From the NCBI RefSeq assembly GCF_003286085.1, contig NW_020825332.1, positions 1 through 64,000 of the forward strand: a DNA stretch of 64,000 nt, read 5' to 3'. Shown piece after piece: positions 23,651 to 36,737 of the stretch. This stretch comes from Drosophila persimilis (lineage: Eukaryota; Arthropoda; Insecta; Diptera; Drosophilidae). A program made the position numbers and the translations under genes. A model generated the notes under the pieces. It was not told where the DNA came from, searched no databases, and saw only the letters and a list, made by a program, of their open reading frames with translations. Positions within the stretch are counted from its first letter, which is position 1, and every line of letters starts with the position of its first letter.

Positions 23651-25547
23651 TTCGCCCCCGCGACCCATCTCTCCGGAAGCCTCCACCGTCCGTTGTCTTC
23701 TGTGCTTCTGCAGTTGAAGTGTGGCCTGGCCCGGCCTGGCCTGGCCGGCTCCTCTTTGGGTTTTTGTTTTGGTCTTTGGGTCTCCTTCTGGTCCTCTGGT
23801 CCTCTGGTCTACTCGTTTCGGCCCTCTGGCCTCCCAAAAAAAGGATGCTGCTCCTCCATAAAACAAAAAGCTATTCGGAAAGTGACATTTATGTGTTTTT
23901 AATTCCTTTCACGGTGTGTGTTTCTTGTTTCTTGCAGAGAGTGCCATCAGTGGAGCACTGGAACGGGTGTGGAGTGCAGGAACCCATGTTATGCCTTTTC
24001 TATGGAATTTCGAGGCTTTCGGGGGCAACCTTTACCTTGCAGCAGATCATTGAACTGCAGATAGAGGAAGATACTAGCCGCACGGCGGGGAGCGAAGGAG
24101 CGAAGGAGAGCGGTGACAGAAGGGAACAGGAGTTAGACAGCAGAAAAATCGGAGAGTGCGGAATCTCTCAAGTGGGAACCAAAAATTGATGTGGAACTGG
24201 AACTGCTTTAAGAACCGATGCAACGGAATTTAGGGAATTTATTTAAGGACTCGGGGCTGTGCCCGCTAAAGCCCGATCAATAATTTGTTCTCGGATGGGC
24301 ACTGGGCACCGGACAGATCGATGGGAAATCTATAAAGAAAATCTCCTCAGATCTATAGGATTTTATAGATTCTCAAAGGAATCTAGAGAATCTATATGAA
24401 ATATTTCAGGATTTGATAGCACTAGGCGCTCCTTGAAGTTGAAGATATAATACAAATCGAAGGAGAATTGGATAATACGTATATTGATTCCTCTACAATT
24501 CTCGATATCCCCCTATTAGATACTCTCTCCAGTTGAAACCCAATTAAATCGCAAATGTTGCAGGTTCTTTGATCCCTACATTCGATTGAAAACCCTCTCC
24601 GATGTGCCGATCTACCGATCTCGGAATACCGATATCTGTGGCACCATATTAATGGATGGCAATTAAGTGGAGCAACTTCATTTGGGAGAACAGAACGGAG
24701 AACAAGAACAGAGATCGAAATCGGGCAGAGAACAGATAGGAAGGGAGGGGTGGGGAGGGGAGGGGATGGGAGGGGAATGGGAATATACCACCGAAGAACA
24801 GTTCCAATTTGTGGTGGACCCCCGAAGGATATTTAAAGCGAAAATCACACACAGACGGGGCGACGGCGGAGGAGGGGGAGGAGGGGGGAGGAGGGGAGGC
24901 CCCAGAGGGCAATCACCTGAACATAAACCCTGAGAAAAGGGGATTTTGGGGATTGGGAATGCACTGGTTGAGTGTGCTGGAGGAGGGGGAGGGGGAAGGG
25001 CTCTGGTGCTGCAGAACTAAAAAGAGCTACAAAAATTATAACGAGCTTTAAAAACGGTTTTCGGTTCCTCCAGAACTCCTCTTCTTCGGGGTGTTCAAAC
25101 AGAAAGAACCGCGCAAAAGAACGATGATGCCTCCTCCAATCTGCCCTCCTGCTCCTCCTTCTCCTCCTTCTCCTCCTCCTTCCACCTGCAGACGAGAGCG
25201 GAGTAGGAAGACTCCTTTTTGGTGGAACGAAGCGCAGCGCAGGGCAGCGCTAAAGTGGCCATAAAAATCATAATATAATGAAGCGGCGACTAAAACAAAA
25301 TGCCATAAAATGCTTTAAATGAGAACACAACACAATAAAAAGGCGAAGGAAAGACCAGAGAAACGGCAGAGAGTGGGAGAAGAGACAGAGAGAGAGATGT
25401 CCTTCTTGGAATTCCTCCTCCAACGGCGGCCAACGGCGGCAACGGCGGCGGCGACTCCTCAAAGCTGAATCGAATTTCGGTCTCAAGGAGTGAGAAAACC
25501 AAGGAATTCATTCAACAGTTTGTAATCGAAATGGACAGAGAAACGAC

Positions 25548-25571
25548 AGAGAGAGAGAGAGAGAGAGAGAG
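25548..25571. repeat. (GA)n microsatellite
   Basis: A pure GA run. Confidence 0.95.
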
Positions 25572-25705
25572 GCAGAGACAGAGCAGAACTGCATTCAATG
25601 ACCTGTAGAATAGGTAGGAGAACAAGTCCGAAAAAACGAAAGGAATTTCGCAATTTTTTGTTGTTTTTCTTTTTTTCTCTCCCGCTTTTTTTTGGTGGCG
25701 TTTAA

Positions 25706-25864
25706 ATGGCGTCAAACCTGGAGATCGGCACTGGACGAATGGTTTACGATCTGTTGTTGGGGATTGTGTTTGCATTTGTGGGGCAAAAGATTTTGGCGGA
25801 ATTTCTGCTGGTTAATGAATCGAAGAGGAGCAAAAAGAGGATTACTTTTTGGGGAATGCCATAA
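25706..25864 (+). CDS. Candidate 52-aa transmembrane micropeptide
   Basis: A 52-codon ORF with a favourable start context (TTTAAATGGCG, A at -3), just after a T-rich tract. The peptide has a short polar head (MASNLEIGTGR), one hydrophobic segment at about residues 12-36 containing LLLGIVFAFVG, and a basic tail with K/R at 40, 41, 43, 44 and 45. That order would suit a single-pass membrane micropeptide with a cytosolic basic end. Codons are varied and not from a repeat. No family is recognised and no poly(A) signal lies close by. In 64 kb a 52-codon ORF can easily arise by chance, so this rests only on how protein-like the sequence is. Confidence 0.25.
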   Translation: MASNLEIGTGRMVYDLLLGIVFAFVGQKILAEFLLVNESKRSKKRITFWGMP

Positions 25865-25869
25865 CGATG

Positions 25870-26920
25870 ATAGTAAAAGATGTTAGAGATTGTTTTTGGT
25901 TATATATGATCTTGAAAGGAATGTTCTTTTATGTTCCTTGTCCACAAATGATGATGGAAAAGTGGCTACAGAAGGTTTTCTAAGGATTTATATATGATAT
26001 TTTGTAGTATTGGGATGGTAATGATAGTTGATCGAAAGGGGAATAGGTCTTTTCAGGTCCAAGACCGACTTATGTTTCTGGAAGAGTTTCTTCAACAATT
26101 TTCCGCCCTGCAACGATCGTTTGAGTAATGCCACAAAGATTATATCTATGTGATATTATTCGACTGAGAAGCATACTAGTTTTTCAGTTCTTCTACCAAA
26201 GTTTTCCATCAAATTCCTTGAGAGTTTCCCTGCATTTATGTGTTGTTTTTTCTGTCAGGGCTTTCCAACTCTTGACCCACAAAAGTTTCCACCAAAAACG
26301 ATTTCTCCATTTGTTTTCCCTGCCTTCGAAGTGCTCATCATTTTTCCAGCTTTCTTGTTGAGCAATTTTTAAAGCACTTTTTTTTATGATTCTCTGGCCT
26401 AACAGATTTTTTTATGGTCGCGATCGTAAAGTTTTTAATTTCAGAAATTCCTCGCGAGTTCCTCGGGTTTTTTGGTGTGGAGGGCGCACTGGTAATTGGC
26501 ATTTATAATGCCAACATTCGAGATGTTTTGGCTTTGGCCTTTTGACCCCCCCCCCCCCCCCCCCCCCCATGTAACCCTTCATTGAGCAGGGCACCCCCTC
26601 CCCCCTCCGTAATGAGTGGAATGGCGGCGCGGAGTGGAGGACAGCGGATGAATTACACTCAATTAAACAATTTAATTTTTGATATCATTGTTGCTTTTAC
26701 GATTACACTACACCATTGTCACAACTCGGGAGAGCCGCAGACGTTGCTTTGTAAAGTTTTCATTTTATTGGCCATTAAAATGTGTTTTTTTTTTTGGGGG
26801 GGGGACATCAAGGCACAGTGCGTTTCGGGTGTGGGGTTTGCAGTTTTCGATTCCATATCGAAAAACTAATTTATTTATGTGAGTTATGGCAGAGAAAAGT
26901 GTTTTGGGGCTGTACATATT
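25870..26920. other. Non-coding stretch, no gene seen
   Basis: A/T-rich unique sequence with a poly-C run (26546-26568) and a G9 run near 26803. Short frames are not convincing. Confidence 0.5.
26546..26568. repeat. Poly-C homopolymer, 23 bases
   Basis: An uninterrupted C run, the first of three long poly-C tracts in this window. Confidence 0.9.
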
Positions 26921-27250
26921 GATCGATATCTGCTGATAAGTTTTCGATTTCGATAGTTCCATAAATAATCGATAACTAGCTGGTTGCTTAGAAAAATATG
27001 AAGAAATATGTTACATATTAACAAACCGATACGTTTCACTATCGATAACTATTTAAAATATACAAATTTCGATAACTAATCGATGATGATTGTAGCAGCT
27101 GAGGCAGTTATCGATAATTCGGTAGATATTCGAGGATAATCATGAGAGGTTTCTGTGTGAAGTGTGAACGCGTGATATCTCCATTGGGATGATTGTATAA
27201 CCATGGACTATCGATGTTTGTCTATCGATAAGACAGGAAATCGATCAATT
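26921..27250. promoter_or_regulatory. CGATA/TATCGATA-rich island
   Basis: At least eight CGATA or TATCG cores, including full TATCGATA near 27041, 27110 and 27223. The pattern is that of BEAF-32/DREF sites. There is no adjacent gene to assign a promoter to, so a boundary element is the alternative. Confidence 0.4.
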
Positions 27251-27309
27251 ATCGAAATGAATTTGTTAGTAAATGGAAATAAAGATCATTCAGCGATTCA
27301 TTAGTTGGT

Positions 27310-30300
27310 CGTAGAATCGTCTCAAATGATATAGGGGACGGCATAGGCCAGTTCCTCTAAGCAATGTTCCACTTTCAGTCCATTTCATTCTCCACTGAAA
27401 GCGGCAATGGGATCTTTTTGACCCCATGAAGCGCTTTGTGTCTGTTAAGAATCTCATTTAATTTAGAGCAAATATCATAATAAGACAAGGCCTAATTGAA
27501 AGACGCCTGCGGCCGAGTAGGCGTGTCTGGTGGGGGCTGTGCTGCCTGTTTAAAATGCCATTAAGGAGAGCAGTACAGAGGGAGAGAGGAGTGATGGGAG
27601 CCTGCAGCTGCAGCCCCAAAAACCGATTCAATTCAATTCAATTCTCTCTCTCTCTCTGTCTCTCCATCCCCGTCCCCGTCTCCGTCTCCGTTTCTCTCTC
27701 TGTCTCAGAGTCTCTTGGCGCCCAGCGACTCACTCAACTGTTTAACGGAGCCACACGCAAATGCAAATATTACCATAATTATCGCACGTGCCCCACAGAC
27801 CATGACTAAAGCAATCGCGCCGCGTCCATCTCAGACAATCAGTATAGTTGCCCCTTTTGCTGCAAGTCCACTCCATGGCACTCGTGGGGCGACTTCTCTC
27901 TTCTCTGCTTTTTACGAGACCCAGACACACGACGAGGCATGCAATCGAAATCTATTTACCATGCAGCAGCAGCAGCAGCTGGAGGAGGGGTAGTCCGAGG
28001 GTGAGGGGGAGGGGGAGCTGGAGCGGGAGGAGAAGGCCAGCCCCCGAGTGAAGAAAGCGGCTCATTACAGGTTGCTGCCGCTGTTGCATTATAGGGTTAT
28101 ACTCTAAGCTTTTCAGCGGGGTAGATCTGGTGGCAGATCGAGTAGGTTGAAGGCTGGACTTGGGGATCGGTCTTGGCGGGAAAGCGGAAAAGCAAGAGCC
28201 TGGTAAAGGCACTAAGGCTGTCACTTTTCTTGAAGATATATGTCATTCAATTTCTTAAGTTTTTATTGCATTTTTTTCAGAATTTATGATGACGCACAGA
28301 ACTCTCTTAAGATCTCCCAAATACCAGCTTGGATTTATTCAAAGAAGTTCCCAAAAAGGTAAGTCTTTCCCTGGATTCTCTGAGAAGTATTCGAAATCTT
28401 CAATCCACCTTCACAGTCTTTTTCCCATATATCTGTGAGGGTATGCAATAGTCGTTGGAATCGACTTGAAAAGGTTAATTCTTGCGGTAGTTTTGCTGTT
28501 GTTTTGGTTACATGCCACATGGCAATGGCAATTTATACCCCATATATGTCTCTGCCTCTGTCCGGCCCCTTGGCCCTTCTCGTACCTTCAATATCTCTCC
28601 ATTCAGCATTCGGCAGCAGCAGCCATTGCCCCTAATAAAAGTCACTTGATTGGAACTGCAAGTGGCTGCAACGCGACAACAAGCAACGGCAAGGGGCAAC
28701 AGCAAGGGGCAACGGCGACGGGGCAACGTTTTATTGGTTTATTATGGCGACGCTTTGCCTTCGGAGAACTCTGGGAGGTCAAGAGTCGTGGTGTGGGGGC
28801 ACATTACAGGAGTTAAAACCCAAAAAAAGAGCACAAATCGCGCGGTGCATGCACCTGTCGTTGGGAGACCCTGCAGCAAAAAGGAGGCCTCCTTCTCCTG
28901 CTGCTGCCTCCGCCTTCTCCTTTTCTCTCGTTTATATTTTCGTTTTTTTTTTTGGCCAGCAAAGCAATCAAATTTTATGGCCTTGTTGGCCTGGCCAAAA
29001 CATAATAGAGAGATCACACAGCGCAGAGCAGCGCAGGGGCGCCGTCGCCGTCGCCGCATCCTCTCGTCCTCTCGTACTCTCGTCCTCTCGTCCTCGCTCA
29101 ACACTCAATCAATGCAATGCAGCAAAAGGCACAGGATCCAGAGATGACAGCGTGAGCGACAGGCAGCGCCGCGATGGCCTCACGGATACCCGTTTGGCCA
29201 AAGACACGGCCTTTGCAGTGGATTCACGCTGCCATCTCCAGGGGGCGACCTCATAAGTCAAACGAATGCCACAGCCCATCGTTAGCCTGCAATTGGCGGC
29301 GGACTGCAGTCAGTCGCTTGGCTTAAGTGCCACACAGCAGCAGCAGCAGCGGCAGCGGCGGCAGCGGCGGCGGCAGAGGAGGCATGCCACACAGCAGCCT
29401 CGTTTCGGATATCTGAGTGCTTGCATCTAACTGTCGCATGAATTATGGCTCAAAACTCATACTCAAACTCAATTTTTACGAGTATATTCATTCTCATGCG
29501 AGTACTCCCGCCCGGCCTCTGGTTTTGTGTCCACTCTGGTTTTGGCCTCATGCCGCCGCCTGATGCTGCCGCCGATTCCCTGATTCTGCTGCTAATTTTA
29601 TGGCCTCGTAAAAGCATTAAAAATTACGAAAATAAAACGAATTTCGCGGCAAGATGCAGATACTATCCAACGAATGTCCATTTCTCTCTCTCTCTCTGTG
29701 CAGCATTTTGTGGCAATTTAGCAAATGTCTCTCTCTCTCTCTCTCTCGGACAGCGGCAGGTGGCAGATCGGTCGAAAGATATAGCCTCGGTTTCGAGTGG
29801 GATTCCCCGCCGTTTTATGGCCCTGGAATTGAGTTGAGGAAATGCTTGATAATTGACTTGTTCTAAGGAAATTAATAACGACAGGTGGAAGACCTGAAGG
29901 AAATTCATAGGGGAAATGCCAGAAAATTAAGGAAACAGCAGAACATTTAGGAAAATGCCATACATAAAACTTCCCCTTTTCTTTGTTTTTTTTTTTCGAA
30001 GAATTTTGAGTAAAAAGCATGGCCCATCTCCAGCAATAGTTGCCGATACATTTCCCCCTTATAAATTCAACGATTTCTCCGACACTTTTCCGTAGAGATA
30101 CGATACGACCATCCTTGGGCCCCAGAAATATCCCACATTTTGCACATTTCCATCACATTTTCCACTTCATTTGCGGATGGGAATAAAAAACAAATGATGC
30201 AGAGATGCAATAAATATACAAAAATTTATTACAAATAAAACAACAATATTTGGAAAAACACTCAACCCTCGAGGGGTGGTGAGGGGGTGTTGGAAGGCAA

Positions 30301-33300
30301 ACTTTCACTGTTAATTTTCTTCGGGGAGGGGGTAGCAAATATTCATTCAATTTGCGTTTTCTTTTTCGACTGGCGGTGGGGGGAGGCTTTTCTTCTTTTA
30401 CGATTACATGGGGCACTCTCCCTCCCTCTCTCCCTCTCTCTTTCTCTGCGTGGAAAACAATGGAACTTTGAGGCACACCACACCACATTCGAGGGGCACA
30501 CGCAATTGACTATCAAAAATATTTCGTATTTTTTATGGTTTTCCCTCGGTTTTCCGGGTTTTTTGTTTTTTTTTTTTTTGGAAAGGCTAATGGCAACTTC
30601 TGGAGTGACATAAAATCCCATTTTATAATGCATATAAAGTTTTAATACACCCAAAATACCACCCGTCCATCGCCACTCGCTGGAGTGGGGGGCGGGGGGT
30701 GGGGTGTGGGGAAATGTCAAACGAAAGCGGGTCGACGGAGGGGGAGGGCACAATTTTATGCATACACTTTGATAGAAATTTTAGTAGAACATCAAATTTT
30801 ATGCGCCACCAAAAAAAAAAAAAAAGCAGAAAAACAAAAACAACAAGAAGTTGTGCATAAAATTGTACTTCCTTCCTGACTGGCAGCCTGTCGCACCCCA
30901 GGAGGAGGGGAGGAGGAGGAGGCCGAGGAGAGGGGCGGCGTGGAACCACTTCCTGCCGAAGGAGTAAGTATTCTTCCTCCTGCCTTCCTTTTGCCAAAGG
31001 AGGTCTGTCCTTCCTATCGCCCATGGGAGAGTCCTTCTTCCTATCGCTTATGGGGGAGTCCGCCTTCCTTCCGTTCTGGCAGAGTGGGGAGAGAGAGAGA
31101 GAGGGAGGGGGAGTAAAGTTTTCCCTTCTTTAGAGAAAAATCTGCTTGAAAAGGAGTTGTTTTTGATGGCAATTAAAATTAAGGTTGAATTTTTGTAACC
31201 CCTTGAGAACCGGAAATTAGTAACGAGTCGGACTCACTCGCTCTCTCCCTTACTCGCTCTGTGTGGGGAAAAAGAAGTCTGCCATCTGGAAACAAGATAT
31301 CTACACTTTCCACTTGGAATTTCCAACACACAGATGGTGGATCCTTTACCTTCGAGCCCCCCCCTCCCCCTCCCAGGAAACATTTCCCAATAACAACAAA
31401 GGCGCTCTTTGGTGGGATATGGGTATGGCGATTGGGATGCTCCGGAGGGCCATAACATTTGTGGAAGTCTATTTGCAAAAACGAAAGTCAAACAAACTTC
31501 GCATCTAATCACATGGACAAGAGGACACATGGAAGGCAGGACAAAGGACACAGGACACAGGACACTAGGCATACGAAAGTGAGACAAGACAGTGAAACAA
31601 TGACTGAAGGAAATTGGAAAAATGAATGAAGCAAATTCGAATAAATTCGAAATTGGTAATGAAATGAAACTGAAAATCTTCAGAAGAGAAAATCACCAAA
31701 AAAAATCTTTTCCTGTGTAGAAAAAAAAGACAACGTCATAGGGATTTTATATGCCAAATGTTTGGGAACATTAAAACTATTAAAACTTTATTTTAAACTA
31801 TAAATAAATTATATCCAATGATTTCACTACAATCCAAAGGGGGGGTGGGAGAAGATGCTAAGATGCTTCCGCCACAAGAAAACCCCTTGAAAATCCACAA
31901 TCCAAAGAACCATTGGACCATCTGGCCGCTCCACTTCCCTTCGCTTCTTGCCCCACTGTTGCACAAAGAGAACTTCTGCGCCCCATTGAAACGGAGGAAA
32001 TGAAGGAAAATGCTTGGACGACAGGATATGTGCGTTGGCATTAGCATTGACACTAATATGGGCGGGGGGGAGGGGGGGGGTGTACCACATGCCACAGGCT
32101 ACAGGCGTCTTTAATGACGCGTCAGCACACAGGACATACGCCCCCGTTCCCGCCCCCCTGCCCCACTCCTGGCAAACAGAAGGGTTATTAATAAATTAAT
32201 TTTTATGGCTCTTTAGAGGGAGTAAAAGGAGTGCTAGGGGGTTGAGGGGTTCGGGGGGGGATTGTGCTGTCAAAAATAGAAGCAAATTGCCATGAAATTC
32301 AATATATTTCAAATTGCCAGAGCACTCCCCAGCAAAAGGGACATCCTCTTGGATTTACTTAACGATTTTCCTAGAAGAAAACCCAGAGCCTTGGCGCTTA
32401 GATTGTATTTTGAAATTTTAATAAACATTTACTGCCTTTTTGGCTAATTTTGTGGCTGTCCCCCACGAGCTTTGGCCTATTTATGGAATGAATGTTGCAA
32501 ACTGGAGGGAAAGGATTACTTTTAAGCAGAGTCATCAGAATTTTGAGGAGTTTCTGGCCAGGGATGAGGGAGAGAGACAACAAGGAAGTGGCTTTTGGAA
32601 GGGAAGGAGTTTTACTTGAGAGACTCTTGAGAAGTATGGATCAAGGTTTTGACCCAATAACCAGAGTAAAAGTGTAACCCAAAGAATCTTCCATGTCCTG
32701 AAGCACCTTTGAAGCCCTGGAAAGGGTTTAGGCTTGATTGAAATGGGTAATAGAAATGACAGTAACAGCTTCAGAAGAGCGTCTTCCATCTGAGTGTCCG
32801 GCTGTGGGTTTCCCTTTGAATAGCCATGATTTCCCTCAACCCAAAAATTCTCCTTGGTCCCCTTGTTTCCTTCATATTCTAATTACTGCAAAAACGATGG
32901 CCAATTACTGACAGTAGACCCAAAAGAGGAGCCTAGGCGGTGGCCAGAAGGCATTGAACCTGCGAGGGGATGGACAATAAACGCATTAAACGTACACGTG
33001 TACGGAGTCGCGAGGTTTAATTAAAATTCGACAATGATAAATACAGAAGATACATTAATATGGCAACAGGCAGGCGATAAAATGTGATAGTGGAGAGACA
33101 ATACAGAAAGCAAAACAGCAAAAAAGTAGACCCCGTGAGCAGCTCTCAAAGGGTTGTACCCTGGAATTTGTGTGTATGATGTCTCTGGGGACGGGATCCC
33201 TAAAGAAAGCCACAATCCACAATTTGTTGGCCATAGAGCTCTACAAGTCTCCAGTTTTCATTCTCTCAGCACAGGGTATATTTTAGCCTTCATTTGGACT

Positions 33301-34300
33301 CCCCTGCTGTTCTTAGCGTGCGTTCTTTTTGTTTCTATGTATTTCTCTGTTGATTTTTTAAGTGTTTGGCTTCAACACTTGACTTGTCTTTTGGCTCCAC
33401 TTTAATGCCCCTCGGAGAAGAGGCTACGGCTACGGCTACGGCTTCGGCTCCATTCAGTTTCGGCCATTTGAAGTTTATTACCCGCGCACGTGTGAACCAA
33501 AAATACCGAAACGTACGGCCAGCAAATGTTTTCAGTGTGTTTCTTTAGCGTTTACAATGAAACCAGAAACCGGAAATTTGCCCATGGATTATACATAGAT
33601 ACTGCATAGAGGAGGGCTTGCGAAGGGAGGCGAAGGGGTTTCACTGTAGTTGTAAGTGGAGTAGCCAGGGAGGGGCAGCCCAAAAGATGTCTGTCTGTCG
33701 GTCTGTCTGTCTGTCTCAAATGGTGGGCTATGAAGACGTCTAAATGTGAAATTAAATATGCCACTTTGAATGAAATTAGACGACGAGATAAAGCGTGTGA
33801 CATGGTTCCCATTTTTTGTTTGATTTTGATGGCGATTAAGGGTTAAGGGGAACGTTGAGAGGGACTCCCCCTTGACCTTCCACACGTCCAGTGTCAAAAT
33901 AATTTCCCAAAAATTTTATAGAAATTCCCTGTTCATTCCTGAAACTTTCTTTCAGTTGAAAACAATTTTCTCACAACAATTATCTTCGAATAACAAATCA
34001 CAAATCGAATTTCATTGAAATGGTAACAACTTTCTCGAACCCCCACTCGTGATGGAAACTTTTTCGAGTTATTGACAATTTCTTGCCCTCCTATGTGTGG
34101 CTCTCATTCATGAAATCTCTGCTTTTTTTTTTTGTTTGTTTTTTCTGTGTAGATCTCAAGTCGCAGATAATTTGGCGAACAAAAGTCAGAAAGAGCTAGA
34201 AAGAGAGAGAGGCAGGGAGAGGGAGCTTTTCTTTTCATTCAAGGCACGTACTCGAGCGAGAGAGAGAGAGAGAGAGGGGTAGACCCACACGCACAGAAAG
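27310..34300. other. Non-coding stretch, no firm gene
   Basis: Contents include CCGTCTCCGTCT and CTCTCT runs (27640-27715), (CAG)5 at 27963, (CTCGTC)n at 29062-29095, CT runs (29683-29697, 29731-29748), poly-T (30570) and poly-A (30811) tracts, a GGCTAC tandem (33422-33442) and GTCTGTCTGTCT (33691-33715). The longest ATG frame (170 codons, 28744-29256) crosses poly-T and repeat DNA and is not accepted. Confidence 0.5.
32991..33004. promoter_or_regulatory. 14-bp palindrome containing a CACGTG E-box
   Basis: CGTACACGTGTACG is a perfect palindrome centred on CACGTG, the canonical bHLH site. A second CACGTG is near 33486. No target gene is visible nearby. Confidence 0.35.
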
Positions 34301-34319
34301 ACAGATATCGCATCGATCT

Positions 34320-34640
34320 TTCGAGGGGGCGGGGTAGGCGTTCCATTTTATCGAGTGTTACCTGTGGCTCCCCGCGGGGGCCTTTGCAGTCGTATCGAAA
34401 CGAAATTCAATCGAATCGCATTCTCATTCGCAATTCGAACAACAAACAAAAACAAAAATCTCGGCGGTTCATTCATGAAAAAAAAGAAAAATACTTTTGG
34501 CACACAAAAACAACTCACGGATCGATCGGAGGTACTTGAAAACAAGAGTCGAGTCATTCACGGTTATTTCGTAAGGAAAGGAAGGTTCTCCGGCGATGAT
34601 CGAAGCTGGAGATACCCTATAAAATCCATGGATGTAAGTG
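34320..34640 (+). promoter_or_regulatory. Promoter/5'-UTR-like stretch
   Basis: The stretch has GA repeats just upstream (34197-34276), repeated ATCGAAACG/AATCGAATCG words, TCATTC initiator-like words at 34423 and 34470, and an AACAACAAACAAAAAC leader-like run at 34438-34455. Donor-like GTAAGG lies at 34571. This resembles an untranslated first exon of a fly gene. No coding sequence can be attached. Confidence 0.25.
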
Positions 34641-34789
34641 GGAGATGAATCCGGCAGAACGGGGCAATCGAGAGCAAGGAAAAGCTATACCTAAAGAAAG
34701 TGAATGAAAGAGGAGGCAGAAACAGCGGGAAAGAAAGCACACCAGTGCTAGAAAGATCTATCATAAAAATACTGCGTGAAAAACACCTA

Positions 34790-34990
34790 AAAAATACACT
34801 AAAATACCGAATACGAACAGTGAAAACCAAAGAATTCGGAGTACTAGAAATTAGGAAAAAAAAACACATACTTTAAGTAATTTCCGGAAAATTGCGCAAG
34901 CAACCAAAACAATGGCTCAATTTTGCATTTAATACCAACAAAAACTACCACAGACAAATATTTAATACCAAAAAAAAATACCAAAACACA
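34790..34990 (-). promoter_or_regulatory. Cluster of AAATACC (Ohler motif 6-like) words
   Basis: AAAATACCGAA (34801) and AAAAATACCAAA (34974) match the reverse complement of the core-promoter motif KTYRGTATWTTT, with looser AATACCA copies between. Orientation would favour minus-strand transcription. It may equally be a low-complexity repeat. Confidence 0.3.
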
Positions 34991-36697
34991 AAATAATTGT
35001 AGAATAATCATAATTTTGTTAGCAGATATTTTATTTATATTTATTATTATTTTATAATTTTTTGGCTATATGGCTATGAGAAAAGCTGAGAGAGAGAGAG
35101 AGAGAAAGAGAGTCTGTAAAAGAGAGCGAGGGAGTGAGAGTGTCACAGAGAGTCGGAGTATGCTTCTATCAGTATCCTCTATGGACTCCTCTCGTTTGTG
35201 GCCACTCTTCTCTATTTTCATCTAAATCTCTTTCCCATAATCCAATCCGATGTTGGAATGCCCCCTCCAAAGGGCACTTTTTTCAAGCGCAGGCGCAGCA
35301 CCCTCCTCTCTCTGTCTCCCTCTGATTCATTGCAAATCATATTGGGGATATTCATATTCGTATTGCTGATTTCTGATTAGTCATCCGGTGTGTCCTCCAG
35401 CTCTTCGACTCGATTCGACTCTTGACTCGGATTTGCGCGTAGCCAAAAGATATGTACATATATTTTTATGTATTTATCTCACGCTTATTTTTATGATTCG
35501 CACTCGCTTATCTTTGGCTTGTTGTCTTCGGTCTTCAGTCTTCAGTCTTCAGTCTCCTCCCCCCTCTCCATCACGAATTTCGTGGCGCATACAAAACGGA
35601 GAAAATTTCATCAACAAAAACAGACAACAACAAAAAAAAAAAACAACAACAACGGCAACTGGTTTGCCTGATTAAAAGGTGAATGAATTCGCGAAACGCA
35701 TTCAAAACATGAAATAAAAAAAAGAAAAGCAAAAGCAAAAGCACTTTAGACCCTCAGTCATTGTGGATTTTGGCCATACACTTTTTCCACTCAGAGTTTT
35801 TGGGGGTAGTGGTATCTGGAGATTGGAGGATCAGCGATCAGTATCTGTTCCTTTGATCCATGAGAGCGTTGAGACCCCTTGATTGAAATGAATCCCATAG
35901 ATAATTATGGGAAGATTGAAGGATTCTCTAGGGTACATATTCCATGATTCCAATAGAGAACACACTGATCGACTATAAGCTCTCGACGCACTCGAAATAC
36001 TCGAACCCTTCCTCTTCCCGGGTCTTGCCGGATCCTGTTTTGGATCATTTCGATTATGATTTGTGGCCCCTTTGCTGCTGCTGTCTCCCTGGAGCTGCTG
36101 GAGCTAAATGTCAATGGATGCATCCATCAGGTACAATAGCCAGACAGACGTCTCTGACGTCAATGCGGGGCTATTGTTTCGCTTTGTTTCGTTTTTTTTT
36201 GCAAATATACATTTCAATTTGTTAAAATAACCATAAAAATGCCTAAAACGAATGAATATACAATATATACAGTATTATACAGACGGGGGGACGGCGCTTA
36301 CTAATGAACGGAGCAAATAATCCACAAAAATCCACTAAAATCCACGACTGTATCTCTGTATCTCTAATGGAAATTTACCCACTTGGCACTTGGACTTTCG
36401 GCTGCCCTCTCTCCCGCCCTCTCTCCCTCTCTGAAAGGCTTTGTTGTGCCACAATTGTTGCTTCTCTCTAAACAGTTTGTTGTGCAATCTATGCGGCTAA
36501 ATGTCACTCTTCTTTTTTTATATTTTTTTGTACCCCCAACCCAAATTTTTGGTAGTAGTTTTCCCTACGATTGGGGGTTTTCCATTCCAAAAAATTTCCA
36601 TTACAACGTATGTTGTAAACAAACAGCAGTCGGTCGAGTCTTTCCCTTGGAGTTCTTTAAGGGGTCAATGCGAGAGAGATACGACAACAACGCCAAT

Positions 36698-36702
36698 GAC
36701 GA

Positions 36703-36734
<32 letters not shown>

Positions 36735-36737
36735 ACG
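36698..36737. repeat. (GAC)n trinucleotide repeat
   Basis: About thirteen GAC triplets with one GGC interruption. Confidence 0.95.

Larger units (their letters stand above)
22800..25690. other. Non-coding stretch, one weak exon-like segment
   Basis: GA, CCCCAG and TGTATC repeats, a GGGGA-rich block (24745-24900), and CTCCTT tracts (25150-25185). A good acceptor-like site (TTTCTTGCAG ending 23937) is followed by open frames to 24189, but no donor or family match supports an exon. Confidence 0.5.

Noticed and set aside
23479..24189. 236-codon plus-strand frame as one gene
   Set aside because: The first half encodes poly-PQ from (CCCCAG)n; only the part after 23938 is kept as a weak exon observation.
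28744..29256. 170-codon ATG frame with a reasonable-looking C-terminal end
   Set aside because: Its middle is read through poly-T and (CTCGTC)n; no conserved motif, splice or poly(A) support.
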